Origin: an uncultured Methanomassiliicoccus sp.
GTDB lineage: Archaea > Thermoplasmatota > Thermoplasmata > Methanomassiliicoccales > Methanomassiliicoccaceae
Direction of reading: 5' to 3'
NCBI GenBank assembly: GCA_905203995.1
Contig: CAJKXZ010000011.1
Location: 1-36,518, forward strand
DNA length: 36,518 bases
The notes under the pieces were generated by a model, which saw only the letters and a program-made list of their open reading frames with translations, had not been told where the DNA came from and did no database searches. The stretch's first letter is position 1; every line of letters begins with the position of its first letter. Below, one piece after another: positions 7,716 through 15,769 of this stretch. Made by a program: the position numbers and the translations under genes.

Positions 7716-8474
7716 TCAAGTAGCTGTAACTTCTACTATATATTTTTGCAGAGGCTCTGATTCTATTCCAAAAATCGGTCTATTAGCATGATTGACTAGC
7801 ATATTCACATCTTTTTTTGGAATGTTTGCGCGATCATCTATAACTACTATTGATTTGAATCGAACTTCTTTCATCGACAGAAGTGTAATTATTGCGTCTT
7901 TGCACCTATCTTTATTGGAGATTCCGAGAACATATATTGGAGTAGGCGATTCAATCACAATATCTACATTATGTATATCCCCACTTGGTGATTTTATATG
8001 CGTATCATATGAAATTGTAAAGGGGATTGCCTTCTCATTAATGATTGATGAGATGGTACCTTTCAAATCTTCTATGAATGTGCTCGCAACTCTTTCTAGA
8101 CTTAAAAATGATAAATCGGTTATCTGGAGTAAGGCTTGAATGATTGAATTTAATGATCTCCCAATCTCTTGTGGAGGGCATTCGATGTAAATCTCACCGT
8201 CCTCCATCTGTACATCATTACTCCTTAGTATTCTGTTTAATAAGTCCATTCTCATCTCTGTGAAGGTGTAATCAGAGTATGAAAACCACATCATCGTATG
8301 CCCTTCATCCGTGATCTTACAGATTTCATCTGTCATTTCAAGAATGATTCTTAATTCATCTCCATCGTGGTATGTGAACCCTGTGTGAATTATGAATCGG
8401 TCATCACTTTTTTCTTCTATTTCAAAATTGGAGCATATTTCCTTTTTTATTGCATTCACATCTAACTTTTTCAT
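7716..8474 (-). CDS. DUF1828/DUF1829-type protein
   Basis: A 252-residue protein. Residues of about 18-60 (DGDELRIILEMTDEICKITDEGHTM) match the DUF1828 pattern, in which a short beta sheet carries acidic and glycine residues; the second half (FIEDLKGTISSIINEK, FTISYDTHIKSPSGDIHNVDIVIE, CKDAIITLLSMKEVRFKSIVVIDD) fits DUF1829. These domains occur in mobile and prophage-like DNA; the biochemical role is not known to me. GGAG lies 10 nt before the ATG. Its start overlaps the second part of the frameshifted gene by 53 nt, so the two form one unit. The DNA is AT-rich compared with the flanks. Confidence 0.7.
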   Translation of the reverse strand: MKKLDVNAIKKEICSNFEIEEKSDDRFIIHTGFTYHDGDELRIILEMTDEICKITDEGHTMMWFSYSDYTFTEMRMDLLNRILRSNDVQMEDGEIYIECPPQEIGRSLNSIIQALLQITDLSFLSLERVASTFIEDLKGTISSIINEKAIPFTISYDTHIKSPSGDIHNVDIVIESPTPIYVLGISNKDRCKDAIITLLSMKEVRFKSIVVIDDRANIPKKDVNMLVNHANRPIFGIESEPLQKYIVEVTAT

Positions 8475-8700
8475 AAGGGATCAACTCCATCTTAGGTACG
8501 AATTCAAGGCCTTTATACGAGATATTCATATCTTTCATGAATTCATTTATGGCTTCCTCAAGTGTAGTATATTTATTTGTTTCTTCTGCATATCCATCAG
8601 CTCTCAGATGATTTATCTGGTATCTTTCTGTTATTCTATGAATATGCTGTTTTTTTACCCTATTTTTTTCTAAGTTATTTACGTGAAACCCATGATCTCC
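8422..8700 (-). pseudogene. Displaced C-terminal half of the frameshifted 8679-8972 gene
   Basis: From 8700 to the TGA at 8422-8424 the frame one base back from the upstream gene is open and reads as a natural continuation: GFHVNNLEKNRVKK, then QHIHRITERYQINHLRADGY, then TTLEEAINEFMKDMNI, ending NKKGNMLQF. It has no ATG near its beginning (the first is in EFMKDM), so it is not an independent gene. The joined product would be about 180 residues and resembles DUF6978-type proteins in layout (RxD or LVRY, then H-N, then HIH). Either a -1 slip at GGGTTTC (8685-8691) joins the two halves, or the gene is broken. Confidence 0.55.
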
Positions 8701-8972
8701 TTATACCTCACAAGTATCCTGTAACTTGCGTTCTTAGCTGAACTAGCATACAATAGTATTACTGAAAAATTAAGCGGATCTTTAATTGATTGACGGATGT
8801 GCATTTTGAATTGATGCTTGCCTTCTAGTATGACGGTACTTTTTCTGTGATTTTTTTCAATAGTGTATTCAAACGGTGATTTTTTGGAAAATGGTATATA
8901 TTTAGGCTCCGCTATCAATTCAGAGATGTAATCTTCTTTTAAAAGATCCTCTTCATGTACCGCTTCATCCAT
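8679..8972 (-). CDS. Hypothetical protein, N-terminal half of a frameshifted or recoded gene
   Basis: As it stands it codes for 97 residues, MDEAVHEEDLLKEDYISE at the start and NASYRILVRYKEIMGFT at the end. The middle (HQFKMHIRQSIKDPLNFSV, then LLYASSAKN) looks like the beta-rich part of a domain that continues in the -1 frame. The zero-frame stop comes two codons after the slippery-type heptamer G-GGT-TTC. It belongs with the DUF1828-type gene downstream. Function unknown. Confidence 0.6.
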   Translation of the reverse strand: MDEAVHEEDLLKEDYISELIAEPKYIPFSKKSPFEYTIEKNHRKSTVILEGKHQFKMHIRQSIKDPLNFSVILLYASSAKNASYRILVRYKEIMGFT

Positions 8973-9041
8973 CTATATCGGTGCAATATCTCATACAAAA
9001 TATATGAATTTACTTAATATATTGAAATGCACCATTATAAC

Positions 9042-9677
9042 TCATATTTTAGAATTTTTTTTACCAACCACGCAAAGCCAGTCACCCTTGGTGTCAGTAA
9101 TTATCTCTGAAAAACCGGCTTCTGCTAATTCTTCTTTAATTCCCTTCTCGCTGGGAATATGCATGTCGACAATGTCCCGGTAGTCTTTCCAGATTTCAGG
9201 GTTATTGTCACTTCTTGCTTCGAAGATTAAGAGGATCGAACCATTAGGTTTCAACACTCTTTTGACTTCTTTCAGATCTTCAATCGGGTTTGGCCAGAAA
9301 TAATAAGTTTCAATTCCGGTAACTAAATCAAAAGAATGCTGTTCATAGGGAAGATGGGAAACACTGCCTTGTATTATCTCGATTTTTCCGCTTTTAACAT
9401 CTTCTTTATTTTTCTTTTTTGATTCTTTAACACTGACTTCCGAATGATCAATGCCGCAAAGTTTTCCATCAACGGCCATTTTTGACATTTTGGATAAGGC
9501 GTTACCGCCGCCGCAGCCGATGTCTAAGATGTGAAATTGAGGATCGATGCTTACATGCTCTAATCCCCAGTTAGTAAGCGCATCATGATGAATATTCATG
9601 GAGGAAAGTATACGTGAGCCCCAGAAGCCAGTAGGCTTCTTTGCGTTAGTTATTGTTCGTTTTACATTATCGCTCAT
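9042..9677 (-). CDS. Class I SAM-dependent methyltransferase
   Basis: A 211-residue protein with the Methyltransf_11/25 fold. Motif I is ILDIGCGGGN (about residues 50-59), followed by the acidic CGIDHS, then LPYEQHSFDLVTGIETYYFW and RVLKPNGSILLIFEA. The C-terminal part (EELAEAGFSEI) completes the fold. The substrate cannot be inferred; it resembles UbiE-like small-molecule enzymes. GAGGGAT sits 4 nt before the ATG. It is a single gene flanked by AT-rich spacers. Confidence 0.85.
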   Translation of the reverse strand: MSDNVKRTITNAKKPTGFWGSRILSSMNIHHDALTNWGLEHVSIDPQFHILDIGCGGGNALSKMSKMAVDGKLCGIDHSEVSVKESKKKNKEDVKSGKIEIIQGSVSHLPYEQHSFDLVTGIETYYFWPNPIEDLKEVKRVLKPNGSILLIFEARSDNNPEIWKDYRDIVDMHIPSEKGIKEELAEAGFSEIITDTKGDWLCVVGKKNSKI

Positions 9678-9792
9678 TTTATCCCTCTAATCATTCAATG
9701 TTATGCCGCATACTCTTAGTTTTTTCTAACTCGAATCTTGTTAAAAATCAATTCGTTTAATGAATTAAAATCAAAAACCGGAAACAAAAAAG

Positions 9793-9865
9793 TGGACAGG
9801 GGGGGATTTGAACCCCCGGCCTCTACCATGCCAAGGTAGCGATCTTCCAACTGATCTACCTGCCC
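9793..9865 (-). tRNA. tRNA-Ala (GGC)
   Basis: The acceptor GGGCAGG pairs with CCTGTCC, with a G3-U70 wobble, the alanine identity element. The anticodon stem CTACC/GGTAG encloses loop TTGGCAT (anticodon GGC). The T arm is GGGGG-TTCAAAT-CCCCC and the discriminator is A. CCA is not encoded. Its last 28 nt recur at 28368-28395. Confidence 0.95.
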
Positions 9866-9922
9866 GGTTATCACCAGCAAAGTTATTTTCCTTATTAAAG
9901 CTTCCTATTGATTAGCGTTTCT

Positions 9923-11323
9923 TCAAACGTCCAGAGTTTGCTGTTTTCTGCACTTTTCACCGCTGATTGCTGTCGGATATTCGCCGTTGAGACAGGCGAC
10001 GCAGAGTTTGTTGGCGGGAATGCCAATCGCTTCTTCGACGTCTTTGATTGTTGTGTATTTAACGCTGTCTGCTGTCAGATAGTCAGCAATTTCATCAATC
10101 GTCCGGTTGGTGGCGATAAATTGGTCTCTAGTCCGCATGTCAACACCGTAATAGCAAGGTGCAACGACGGGTGGACAGCCGATACGAACGTGGACTTCTT
10201 TGGCCCCGGCTTTTCTCAGAAGCTGAATGATCTTTCGCAAGGTAGTTCCTCTGACAATCGAGTCATCAACTACGACGATGCTTTTACCAGCTACTGTGGA
10301 TTTAATGGGATTCAGTTTGAGACCGACTCCTTCTTCTCTCATTGACTGCTCAGGCAGGATGAAAGTACGCTCCACATAGCGGTTCTTCATGAATCCTTCT
10401 TCATAGGGAATGCCTGACTGTGCGGCATAGCCGATCGCATGAGCCCGGCCTGAGTCAGGTACGGGAATCACTACATCAGCCTCAACCGGATGCTCTCTGG
10501 CCAGAATCATACCCAGCTTCTTTCTCACGTCATACACTTCTTTTCCATCAAGAACTGAATCAGGACGTGCAAAATAGATCCATTCAAACATGCAGTAAGC
10601 ACTTTCTTTGGAGCTGGAGGGATAAACGGTGTAACCTTCCGGAGTTATTTCGACAATTTCTCCGGGATTTACATCTCTCACAAATTGTCCTTGCAAGATA
10701 TCAAAAACTGCGGATTCCGACGCCAGTCCGTAACCTTTGTCGAGTTTTCCGATACATAAGGGATGGAATCCCAGGGGATCTCTTACTCCAAAAATCCTGT
10801 TTTTAATCATCACTACCAGGGAGTAAGCTCCATCCAGCTGCTTCATCACTGTGCGGATCGCCTTTATCGGATCAATGCCTTCTTTTAATTCATTGACCAG
10901 GAGGCGGATAATAATCTCCGAATCGGTTGTGGTCAGGAAAGCCCAACCAGAATTCTGAAGCTTTTCCCGCATACTGTTGGAGTTGACTAAATCTCCGTTA
11001 TGTGCTACAGCTACATCGCCTATGGCAGAAGTGACTACAATTGGCTGACAATTTTGTGCTACTGAAAGGCCGGTAGTGGAATAACGAACATGTCCAATAC
11101 CATAGTTACCTTCGATTTCGTTGTAACGTGGCCCGCTTAAAACTTCATGGACCAATCCCAGATTAGCCAGGGATTGAATCTTCTCATCTTTAAATACTGC
11201 TATGCCAGCTCCTTCCTGTCCACGGTGCTGAATAACTCTCAAAGCCCGTTTAAGGGAAGGAACAACGTCTGAAGTCAATGCCATGGCGACAACCCCGCAA
11301 TAATGTCCGGGCATGTCGACCAT
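9923..11323 (-). CDS. purF: Amidophosphoribosyltransferase
   Basis: A 466-residue enzyme making 5-phosphoribosylamine from PRPP and glutamine, the first step of purine synthesis. The ATG at 11323 is chosen because GGAGG lies 5 nt upstream and places the Ntn-hydrolase nucleophile Cys at residue 9 (MVDMPGHYCGVV), to be exposed by removal of a short propeptide. Also seen: RVIQHRGQEGAG, GHVRYST, the PRPP motif IVVVDDSIVRGTT, and C-terminal cysteines (KLCVACLNGEYP) like those that bind the [4Fe-4S] cluster in the Bacillus type. It is last in lsm-rpl37e-purF; only 13 nt separate it from rpl37e. Confidence 0.95.
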   Translation of the reverse strand: MVDMPGHYCGVVAMALTSDVVPSLKRALRVIQHRGQEGAGIAVFKDEKIQSLANLGLVHEVLSGPRYNEIEGNYGIGHVRYSTTGLSVAQNCQPIVVTSAIGDVAVAHNGDLVNSNSMREKLQNSGWAFLTTTDSEIIIRLLVNELKEGIDPIKAIRTVMKQLDGAYSLVVMIKNRIFGVRDPLGFHPLCIGKLDKGYGLASESAVFDILQGQFVRDVNPGEIVEITPEGYTVYPSSSKESAYCMFEWIYFARPDSVLDGKEVYDVRKKLGMILAREHPVEADVVIPVPDSGRAHAIGYAAQSGIPYEEGFMKNRYVERTFILPEQSMREEGVGLKLNPIKSTVAGKSIVVVDDSIVRGTTLRKIIQLLRKAGAKEVHVRIGCPPVVAPCYYGVDMRTRDQFIATNRTIDEIADYLTADSVKYTTIKDVEEAIGIPANKLCVACLNGEYPTAISGEKCRKQQTLDV

Positions 11324-11336
11324 GTAATCCTCCATT

Positions 11337-11504
11337 TTAGTGTTGTTTAGCCCAGGAGTAGGATCTAATCCTGGTAGTCTTGCCATATCCGCAGGATGCG
11401 CAGGTGCCTTTGACGATGTTGTATGCGCTCCTTCCGCAGCGACGGCAAGGAATGTGTGACTTGCCGCTTGATCTTTTACCCATAGAGGGAGTACCTTTTC
11501 CCAT
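11337..11504 (-). CDS. rpl37e: Ribosomal protein L37e (eL37)
   Basis: A 55-residue basic zinc protein of the large ribosomal subunit. It begins MGKGTPSMGKRSSGKSH and has the four zinc-binding cysteines as CRRC and CASC, ending IRSYSWAKQH, all highly typical. AAGGAG lies 8 nt before the ATG. It sits between lsm and purF; the LSm-L37e pairing is conserved in archaea. Confidence 0.97.
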   Translation of the reverse strand: MGKGTPSMGKRSSGKSHIPCRRCGRSAYNIVKGTCASCGYGKTTRIRSYSWAKQH

Positions 11505-11530
11505 ATCTTCATCTCCTTAAGTAAATCTGA

Positions 11531-11746
11531 TTACGGTGAAATATAGATCACATTGTCCCCGCGCACGATTGTCAAATCGAGCTTTCTCACCACTTCGTTG
11601 TTCACGAGTTCTTCGGCGTTTTTAAGCACCAAATTCATGTGAGGGTCGTATCCATCAAGGATACCTCTGTATTCCCTGCCTGCCTTTAGCTCAACGATTA
11701 CGGGGCGGTTAATCGTCTGATTCAGAACGGTGAGAGGTTTCTGCAT
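11531..11746 (-). CDS. lsm: Archaeal Sm-like protein (SmAP/LSm)
   Basis: A 71-residue Sm-fold protein that forms heptameric RNA-binding rings. Sm1 is RPVIVELKAGREYRGILDGYDPHMNLVL and Sm2 is KLDLTIVRGDNVIYIS. The ATG at 11746 is preferred over a GTG at 11755, because GGTGG then lies 5-6 nt upstream; an ATTTAT element near 11772 would also suit a start very close to the ATG. It is first in the lsm-rpl37e-purF run. Confidence 0.95.
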   Translation of the reverse strand: MQKPLTVLNQTINRPVIVELKAGREYRGILDGYDPHMNLVLKNAEELVNNEVVRKLDLTIVRGDNVIYISP

Positions 11747-11803
11747 TACATCCACCAGGGAACCCCATAAATCCAGGGACTATTTGAAGCTAACTACCAT
11801 TCT

Positions 11804-12934
11804 TCAGAGAAAGGCGCCGATTGTCGGGGCGTCTAAACGGTCCATGTCGTAAGCAATGATGCCTTCCCGCATGCCGCTGGCATCTAATTTCCACTCGTTG
11901 ATGTGGGCAATCAGTGAGGCCCGCCATAAGACATCCAGGGCGGCAGTGGCCATCATGCCGTAGTACGCATTGGCGACGTAATCTTCGTAGCCGTAATCAT
12001 CGACCAGGTAGTAGGCATAACCCATGGAACTGTCACGGTTGTTGAGCGTATTGAGATAATCTAAGAAAACCTGGATACCATCGCCTTCCGGAGCCAGCAG
12101 CGGCACTTTCTGAGGGTCGATCTTGCCGGCCGGAGTCAAAACACCGTCGTCACCCATGACTGCCCATTCAATTTCATCATCTTCTGCCATGAAGACGTTC
12201 CAGCGGTTGCGGGGGTCGCAGTACACCGGTGCGGAGTAAATGTCTTCGGCAATCAGTGATTCCACGCCGGTCTCCATCGCAGAAATTTCCAGTTCTTTTT
12301 TGGAGTATTCGCGGCCTTCCACACCTTCCGGCAGTTCCATCTCTTCATCATCGGAAGAGAGATCAAGAATTTTAGCCAGATACTGCAGATTCATCATTAG
12401 CGGAATCTTTTCTTTGAATTTCTTGCGCAACAGCTCAGGACTTTTGTAGGTTCCAGCTTCTTTGCAGTTATTCACAAAGTCACGGTAGACGGCCTGCGAC
12501 TGCGGCAGATATTCACGCAGCTCTTCCAGGTGATCAGAAACCATGTTGGCGCCGACCACTAAGGCATCTTCGCCGCTGTTACCCCAGACGCCGCGGCAGG
12601 AAAGATCTAGTTCCATCTGCACGCGCTCGCCGGCATAAATGTGGAACGGAAACTGGCGGCAGTAGTGCGGCCGATTCTGATAAATGGTGCAGCGGCGGTT
12701 AGGGGCCAGAAAGATACACGGCCCTTCTTTATTTTTCAGCGCCAGCGCAGTATGGCGATGCGGTTCTGTTTTCTGTACAATATTCTTAGGATAATTCTTT
12801 TTGAAAAAAGGAACTTCTTCCGGCAGTACTTCAGCCTGACAGAGGCAGCATAACCCGCATTCTTCATAGCAGGTAAACTTCTTACCTTCCAGTTCCGACA
12901 GATCCACATCAAGGTTTGGTATACTCAACGACAT
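11804..12934 (-). CDS. YkgJ-family cysteine-cluster protein
   Basis: A 376-residue protein. The N-terminal third holds the cysteine cluster: CYEECGLCCLCQ (about 22-33), then GPCIFL, RRCTIYQNRPHYCRQFPF, a set expected to bind Zn or Fe-S. The remaining 220 residues are acidic and unassigned (ELPEGVEGREYSKKELE; YYLVDDYGYEDYVANAYYG). The start at 12934 follows GGGAAGG with almost no spacing, so it is uncertain; it overlaps the dihydroorotase 3' end by 26 nt, implying one operon. Role unknown; relatives include FliB-like and CxxCxxCC proteins. Confidence 0.8.
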   Translation of the reverse strand: MSLSIPNLDVDLSELEGKKFTCYEECGLCCLCQAEVLPEEVPFFKKNYPKNIVQKTEPHRHTALALKNKEGPCIFLAPNRRCTIYQNRPHYCRQFPFHIYAGERVQMELDLSCRGVWGNSGEDALVVGANMVSDHLEELREYLPQSQAVYRDFVNNCKEAGTYKSPELLRKKFKEKIPLMMNLQYLAKILDLSSDDEEMELPEGVEGREYSKKELEISAMETGVESLIAEDIYSAPVYCDPRNRWNVFMAEDDEIEWAVMGDDGVLTPAGKIDPQKVPLLAPEGDGIQVFLDYLNTLNNRDSSMGYAYYLVDDYGYEDYVANAYYGMMATAALDVLWRASLIAHINEWKLDASGMREGIIAYDMDRLDAPTIGAFL

Positions 12935-14180
12935 CCTTCCCAGCCCGCTCTCCGGCAATGCTGCCCTCATCAATCAGCAGCTGTCCGCGCAGCATTACTG
13001 ACTGGGGGAATAAGGCATCAAATCCTTCGAATAAGCTCCAGCCGCACTTGCTATGCAGGTTCTTAACTTTTATGGCTTCAAGACGACCCGGATCAACGAT
13101 CATGAAATCTGCATCTTTGCCGATTTCAATGCTCCCTTTGTTGAGCTGGAAAATCTCCGCCGGCCGTTCACAGACGGCATTGACGAAGCGCGGCAGCGGA
13201 AACTGCCCTCTTTTAACCATTGCCAGCAGGATTGGCACCGAAGTCTCGACACCGGGCATCCCGGAAGGCGCGTAGGAAAACTCCTGTTCTTTATCTTCAA
13301 TAGTATGCGGAGCATGGTCTGAACCAAGCATATCGATTTTGCCGTCCATGAAGGCTTTCATCAGGGCAAAGCGGTCTTCCCGCGTCCGGAGCGGCGGATT
13401 TACTTTAGCATAAGTCCCTTTCGCACTTTCTTTATCCAAGAATAAATGGTGGGCGGTAACTTCGGATGTAAAACCAGTGTTATCTAGTGCTGCCAGTCCA
13501 GCAGCTGAAGAAACATGGCAGATGTTGATCTTACCTTCCCGGCCGCGGAGTTTGTTGATCGCTGCTACTTCGGCCTCCGGCGGGCGGTTTTTCATGTGTT
13601 CCGCCAGATTTCTGGCTGGCTCTTTGCCAATCAGCTGCTCATCTTCGGCATGAACACTGAGAACTTTCTTAGTTTCCGCGGCGGCCGTGACAATCTGCTG
13701 AATATCTTTTTCTTCGGTGACCAGCAGCTTGCCGGTCGAAGAGCCCAGAAAGAGCTTGAACCCGACGGCTTCCGGCGCCATGCTGCGCAGATCCGCGCCC
13801 GGCACGCAGCCGGCGAATAAACCGTAATCAACCCATGACTTATGGGCGATCGCCTCTTTCTTCTCTAAAAAGGAAGCCTTAGAAATACTGGGTGGAAGTG
13901 TGTTGGGCATATCGAAAACGCAGGTGATACCGGCAAAAGCTGCGGCCAGCGAGCCTGTGGCAAAATCTTCCTTATCTGTCAGTCCGGGATCCCGGAAATG
14001 AACATGGGGATCGATAGCTCCCGGGAAAATGATCTGGTCTTTAAACTTCAGCTGTTCATCGCCGCGGAGATTTTTAGCAATAGCGGCAATCTTACCGTCT
14101 TCAATGCCGATGCACCAGTTAGCAATACTTCCTTTAACATAAGCGCGGCCTTCGATTACCAGTTCATACACGGTTTTCAT
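12909..14180 (-). CDS. pyrC: Dihydroorotase
   Basis: A 423-residue amidohydrolase that closes carbamoyl-aspartate to dihydroorotate in pyrimidine synthesis. Zinc ligands: HVHFRDPG (about 59-66), the carboxylated-lysine region GFKLFLGSSTGK, VHAEDE, CHVSSAAG and the catalytic GSDHAPH. C-terminal KGSIEIGKDADFMIVDP is typical of the class I (PyrC/AllB) branch; allantoinase is the main alternative and is less likely in an archaeon. GGAGG lies only 1 nt before the ATG, so GTG at 14171 is possible. It overlaps the AMMECR1 gene by 17 nt. Confidence 0.9.
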   Translation of the reverse strand: MKTVYELVIEGRAYVKGSIANWCIGIEDGKIAAIAKNLRGDEQLKFKDQIIFPGAIDPHVHFRDPGLTDKEDFATGSLAAAFAGITCVFDMPNTLPPSISKASFLEKKEAIAHKSWVDYGLFAGCVPGADLRSMAPEAVGFKLFLGSSTGKLLVTEEKDIQQIVTAAAETKKVLSVHAEDEQLIGKEPARNLAEHMKNRPPEAEVAAINKLRGREGKINICHVSSAAGLAALDNTGFTSEVTAHHLFLDKESAKGTYAKVNPPLRTREDRFALMKAFMDGKIDMLGSDHAPHTIEDKEQEFSYAPSGMPGVETSVPILLAMVKRGQFPLPRFVNAVCERPAEIFQLNKGSIEIGKDADFMIVDPGRLEAIKVKNLHSKCGWSLFEGFDALFPQSVMLRGQLLIDEGSIAGERAGKDVVEYTKP

Positions 14181-14757
14181 GCCTCCTGATTTCCTGACGG
14201 GGCGAACTTTCCGCGAAGATCTCCGCCTGGAATTTGTAGAGTAGCGTATCTTTCTTTTGCCAGGCGTGAGCCGCTAGACCCGCTTTGGTGCAAGTGTGGG
14301 CTAGAAACTCTTCCGCATTCCAGTGCCACTCGCTAGCTACCTGCGGCAGCAATAATCCGCGCCAGGGTCCGTTTTCAATAATCAAACCGTCTTTTCCTAC
14401 TTCCACCGCCGCGGCCCGTTCCGCCGGTGCTACTTCGACCAGCTCGGGGACGGTGAGAATGGAAACTTCCACGGTAAGATGATCTGTTTCTTCTTCCCGC
14501 AGATCAGCAAAACGGGGATCATGACAAGCATATTTAGCTGCCTGAATAATTCCTTCTGCAAGTGGGTAGACCGGCTCAGGAAACCCGATGCAGCCTCGCA
14601 GCTCGCCATCAGGGTAGGTATTAAGCGTGACAAAGACACCTCGTTGATTGTGAAAAGTATCCGGGACCTGACCAGCGTCAACTTTTCTTCTCTTGGTTTC
14701 GGCATCAACAGCCTTTCTTGCCAGCCTCACCGCGAATGTTCCTTCGGTCTCATCCAT
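14164..14757 (-). CDS. AMMECR1-domain protein (TIGR00296 type)
   Basis: A 197-residue protein with the hallmark LRGCIGFPEP (about 54-63), followed by HDPRFADLREEE, LTVEVSILT and the C-terminal QVASEWHWNAEEFL and CTKAGL. The human homologue is AMMECR1; in archaea and bacteria the domain occurs with Memo and radical-SAM partners, neither of which is here. The biochemical role is not established; nucleic-acid or protein modification has been proposed. It is first of a three-gene minus-strand run and divergent from the CBS protein; no clear ribosome-binding site, so probably leaderless. Confidence 0.9.
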   Translation of the reverse strand: MDETEGTFAVRLARKAVDAETKRRKVDAGQVPDTFHNQRGVFVTLNTYPDGELRGCIGFPEPVYPLAEGIIQAAKYACHDPRFADLREEETDHLTVEVSILTVPELVEVAPAERAAAVEVGKDGLIIENGPWRGLLLPQVASEWHWNAEEFLAHTCTKAGLAAHAWQKKDTLLYKFQAEIFAESSPRQEIRRHENRV

Positions 14758-14852
14758 GACTAGAGGATATGCAGAGCCTCAATAACAATGTGCCGATTAA
14801 CCGTCAGTGCTGCTGAGCAGCTATTTGTACCTCTTGAACGCAACTCTGCATC

Positions 14853-15434
14853 ATGGTCTTTGAAGCAAACCTTCGTGTTGCTGATGTAATGGGGGAAGCG
14901 GTTACTTGTGCGCAAGATTCCACCCTGCGGGAAGCTGCTAACTTGATGAATGCCAAAGAGGCACGCGGTGTCGTGATCGTCGATGGTTCAGCAACGATCG
15001 GTATTCTTACGGAAACTGATTTTGTGGAGAAACTGGCGGCGGCCGGCCGCAATTCCGAAACAACGCTGGTCGGCGAGCTCATGACTTCGCCGGTGATTAC
15101 CACTGTGCCGGAAGAAATGCTGGCTTCAGCTGGTAAAAAAATGTCTAAGTTGAAAATCCGCTGTCTGCCGGTAATCGCCCACGGAGAGCTCGTCGGTCTC
15201 GTTTCCGAAAGTGATCTGGCTAAACTTTCCCCGCTGCTGATTGAGAATGCCGCCGAACGGAGCGGTATCTGCAGCAAAGCGGATTTTGAACGGGAACCAG
15301 TCTCTTTAGCCGGCTATTGTGAAAACTGTGAAAATTACTCCTATGATCTGCGCCAGACAGGAGCCGTCTCCGGCCGCGGACCCCTGCTGTGCGCAGAATG
15401 CCGAGATCTTTTTGTTAAAGATCCCATTGATTAA
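14853..15434 (+). CDS. CBS-domain pair protein with C-terminal zinc ribbon
   Basis: A 193-residue protein. Two CBS motifs (VADVMGEAVTCAQDSTLREA to GILTETDFV; GELMTSPVITTVPEEML to GLVSESDLAKL) would bind adenine nucleotides or SAM. The C-terminal 50 residues form a four-cysteine ribbon (CENCENYSYD, then CAECRDLF). The combination is frequent in archaea and is taken as a regulator, but the target is unknown. Its last 4 nt overlap the convergent gene. Confidence 0.88.
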   Translation: MVFEANLRVADVMGEAVTCAQDSTLREAANLMNAKEARGVVIVDGSATIGILTETDFVEKLAAAGRNSETTLVGELMTSPVITTVPEEMLASAGKKMSKLKIRCLPVIAHGELVGLVSESDLAKLSPLLIENAAERSGICSKADFEREPVSLAGYCENCENYSYDLRQTGAVSGRGPLLCAECRDLFVKDPID

Positions 15435-15769
15435 GAGAATTCGATTTTTTGTAAACCTTTTTCTTCTTTTTCTTCTGTTGCTTCCTCTGCCTTTTGCGGG
15501 CAGCTAGCAGCGTGTACCATGGTTTTTACCAGCGTCACCGTCTCTTTGCGGACAACTTCGCACTGGTCTTTAACTTCCTTGGGAACTAAGCCTTTAGGAA
15601 TTGCGGCATCTATCGCTAGAATCAGCTCGCTGGTGGCGCGTAGAACATGCTGCCGGGACTCAGGTGGAAAAACGACATTAACTAGTTTTTCTACTTCTTT
15701 CTTTAAGTCTCCTTCTGGGGGAGAACACGCTTCTGTATTTGACGTTTCATTATCATCCACTGACCTCAT
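15431..15769 (-). CDS. Small helical protein linked to the ArsA-like ATPase
   Basis: A 112-residue protein that I do not recognise. An amphipathic helical core (DLKKEVEKLVNVVFPPES, QHVLRATSELILAIDAAIPK, KDQCEVVRKETVTLVKTMVH) sits between an acidic N-terminus and an E/K-rich tail. Its start overlaps the end of the ArsA-like gene by 17 nt, so it is translated with it and may be a partner. The start codon is uncertain: ATG 15769 directly follows GGAG, and GTG at 15760 is possible. Confidence 0.6.
   Translation of the reverse strand: MRSVDDNETSNTEACSPPEGDLKKEVEKLVNVVFPPESRQHVLRATSELILAIDAAIPKGLVPKEVKDQCEVVRKETVTLVKTMVHAASCPQKAEEATEEKEEKGLQKIEFS

Noticed and set aside
10420..10806. A plus-strand ORF inside purF
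   Set aside because: It is antisense to conserved PurF coding sequence and has no recognisable features.
11324..11512. A 63-residue N-terminal extension of PurF
   Set aside because: The same DNA codes for ribosomal protein L37e in another frame, and a GGAGG-preceded ATG gives a normal PurF N-terminus.
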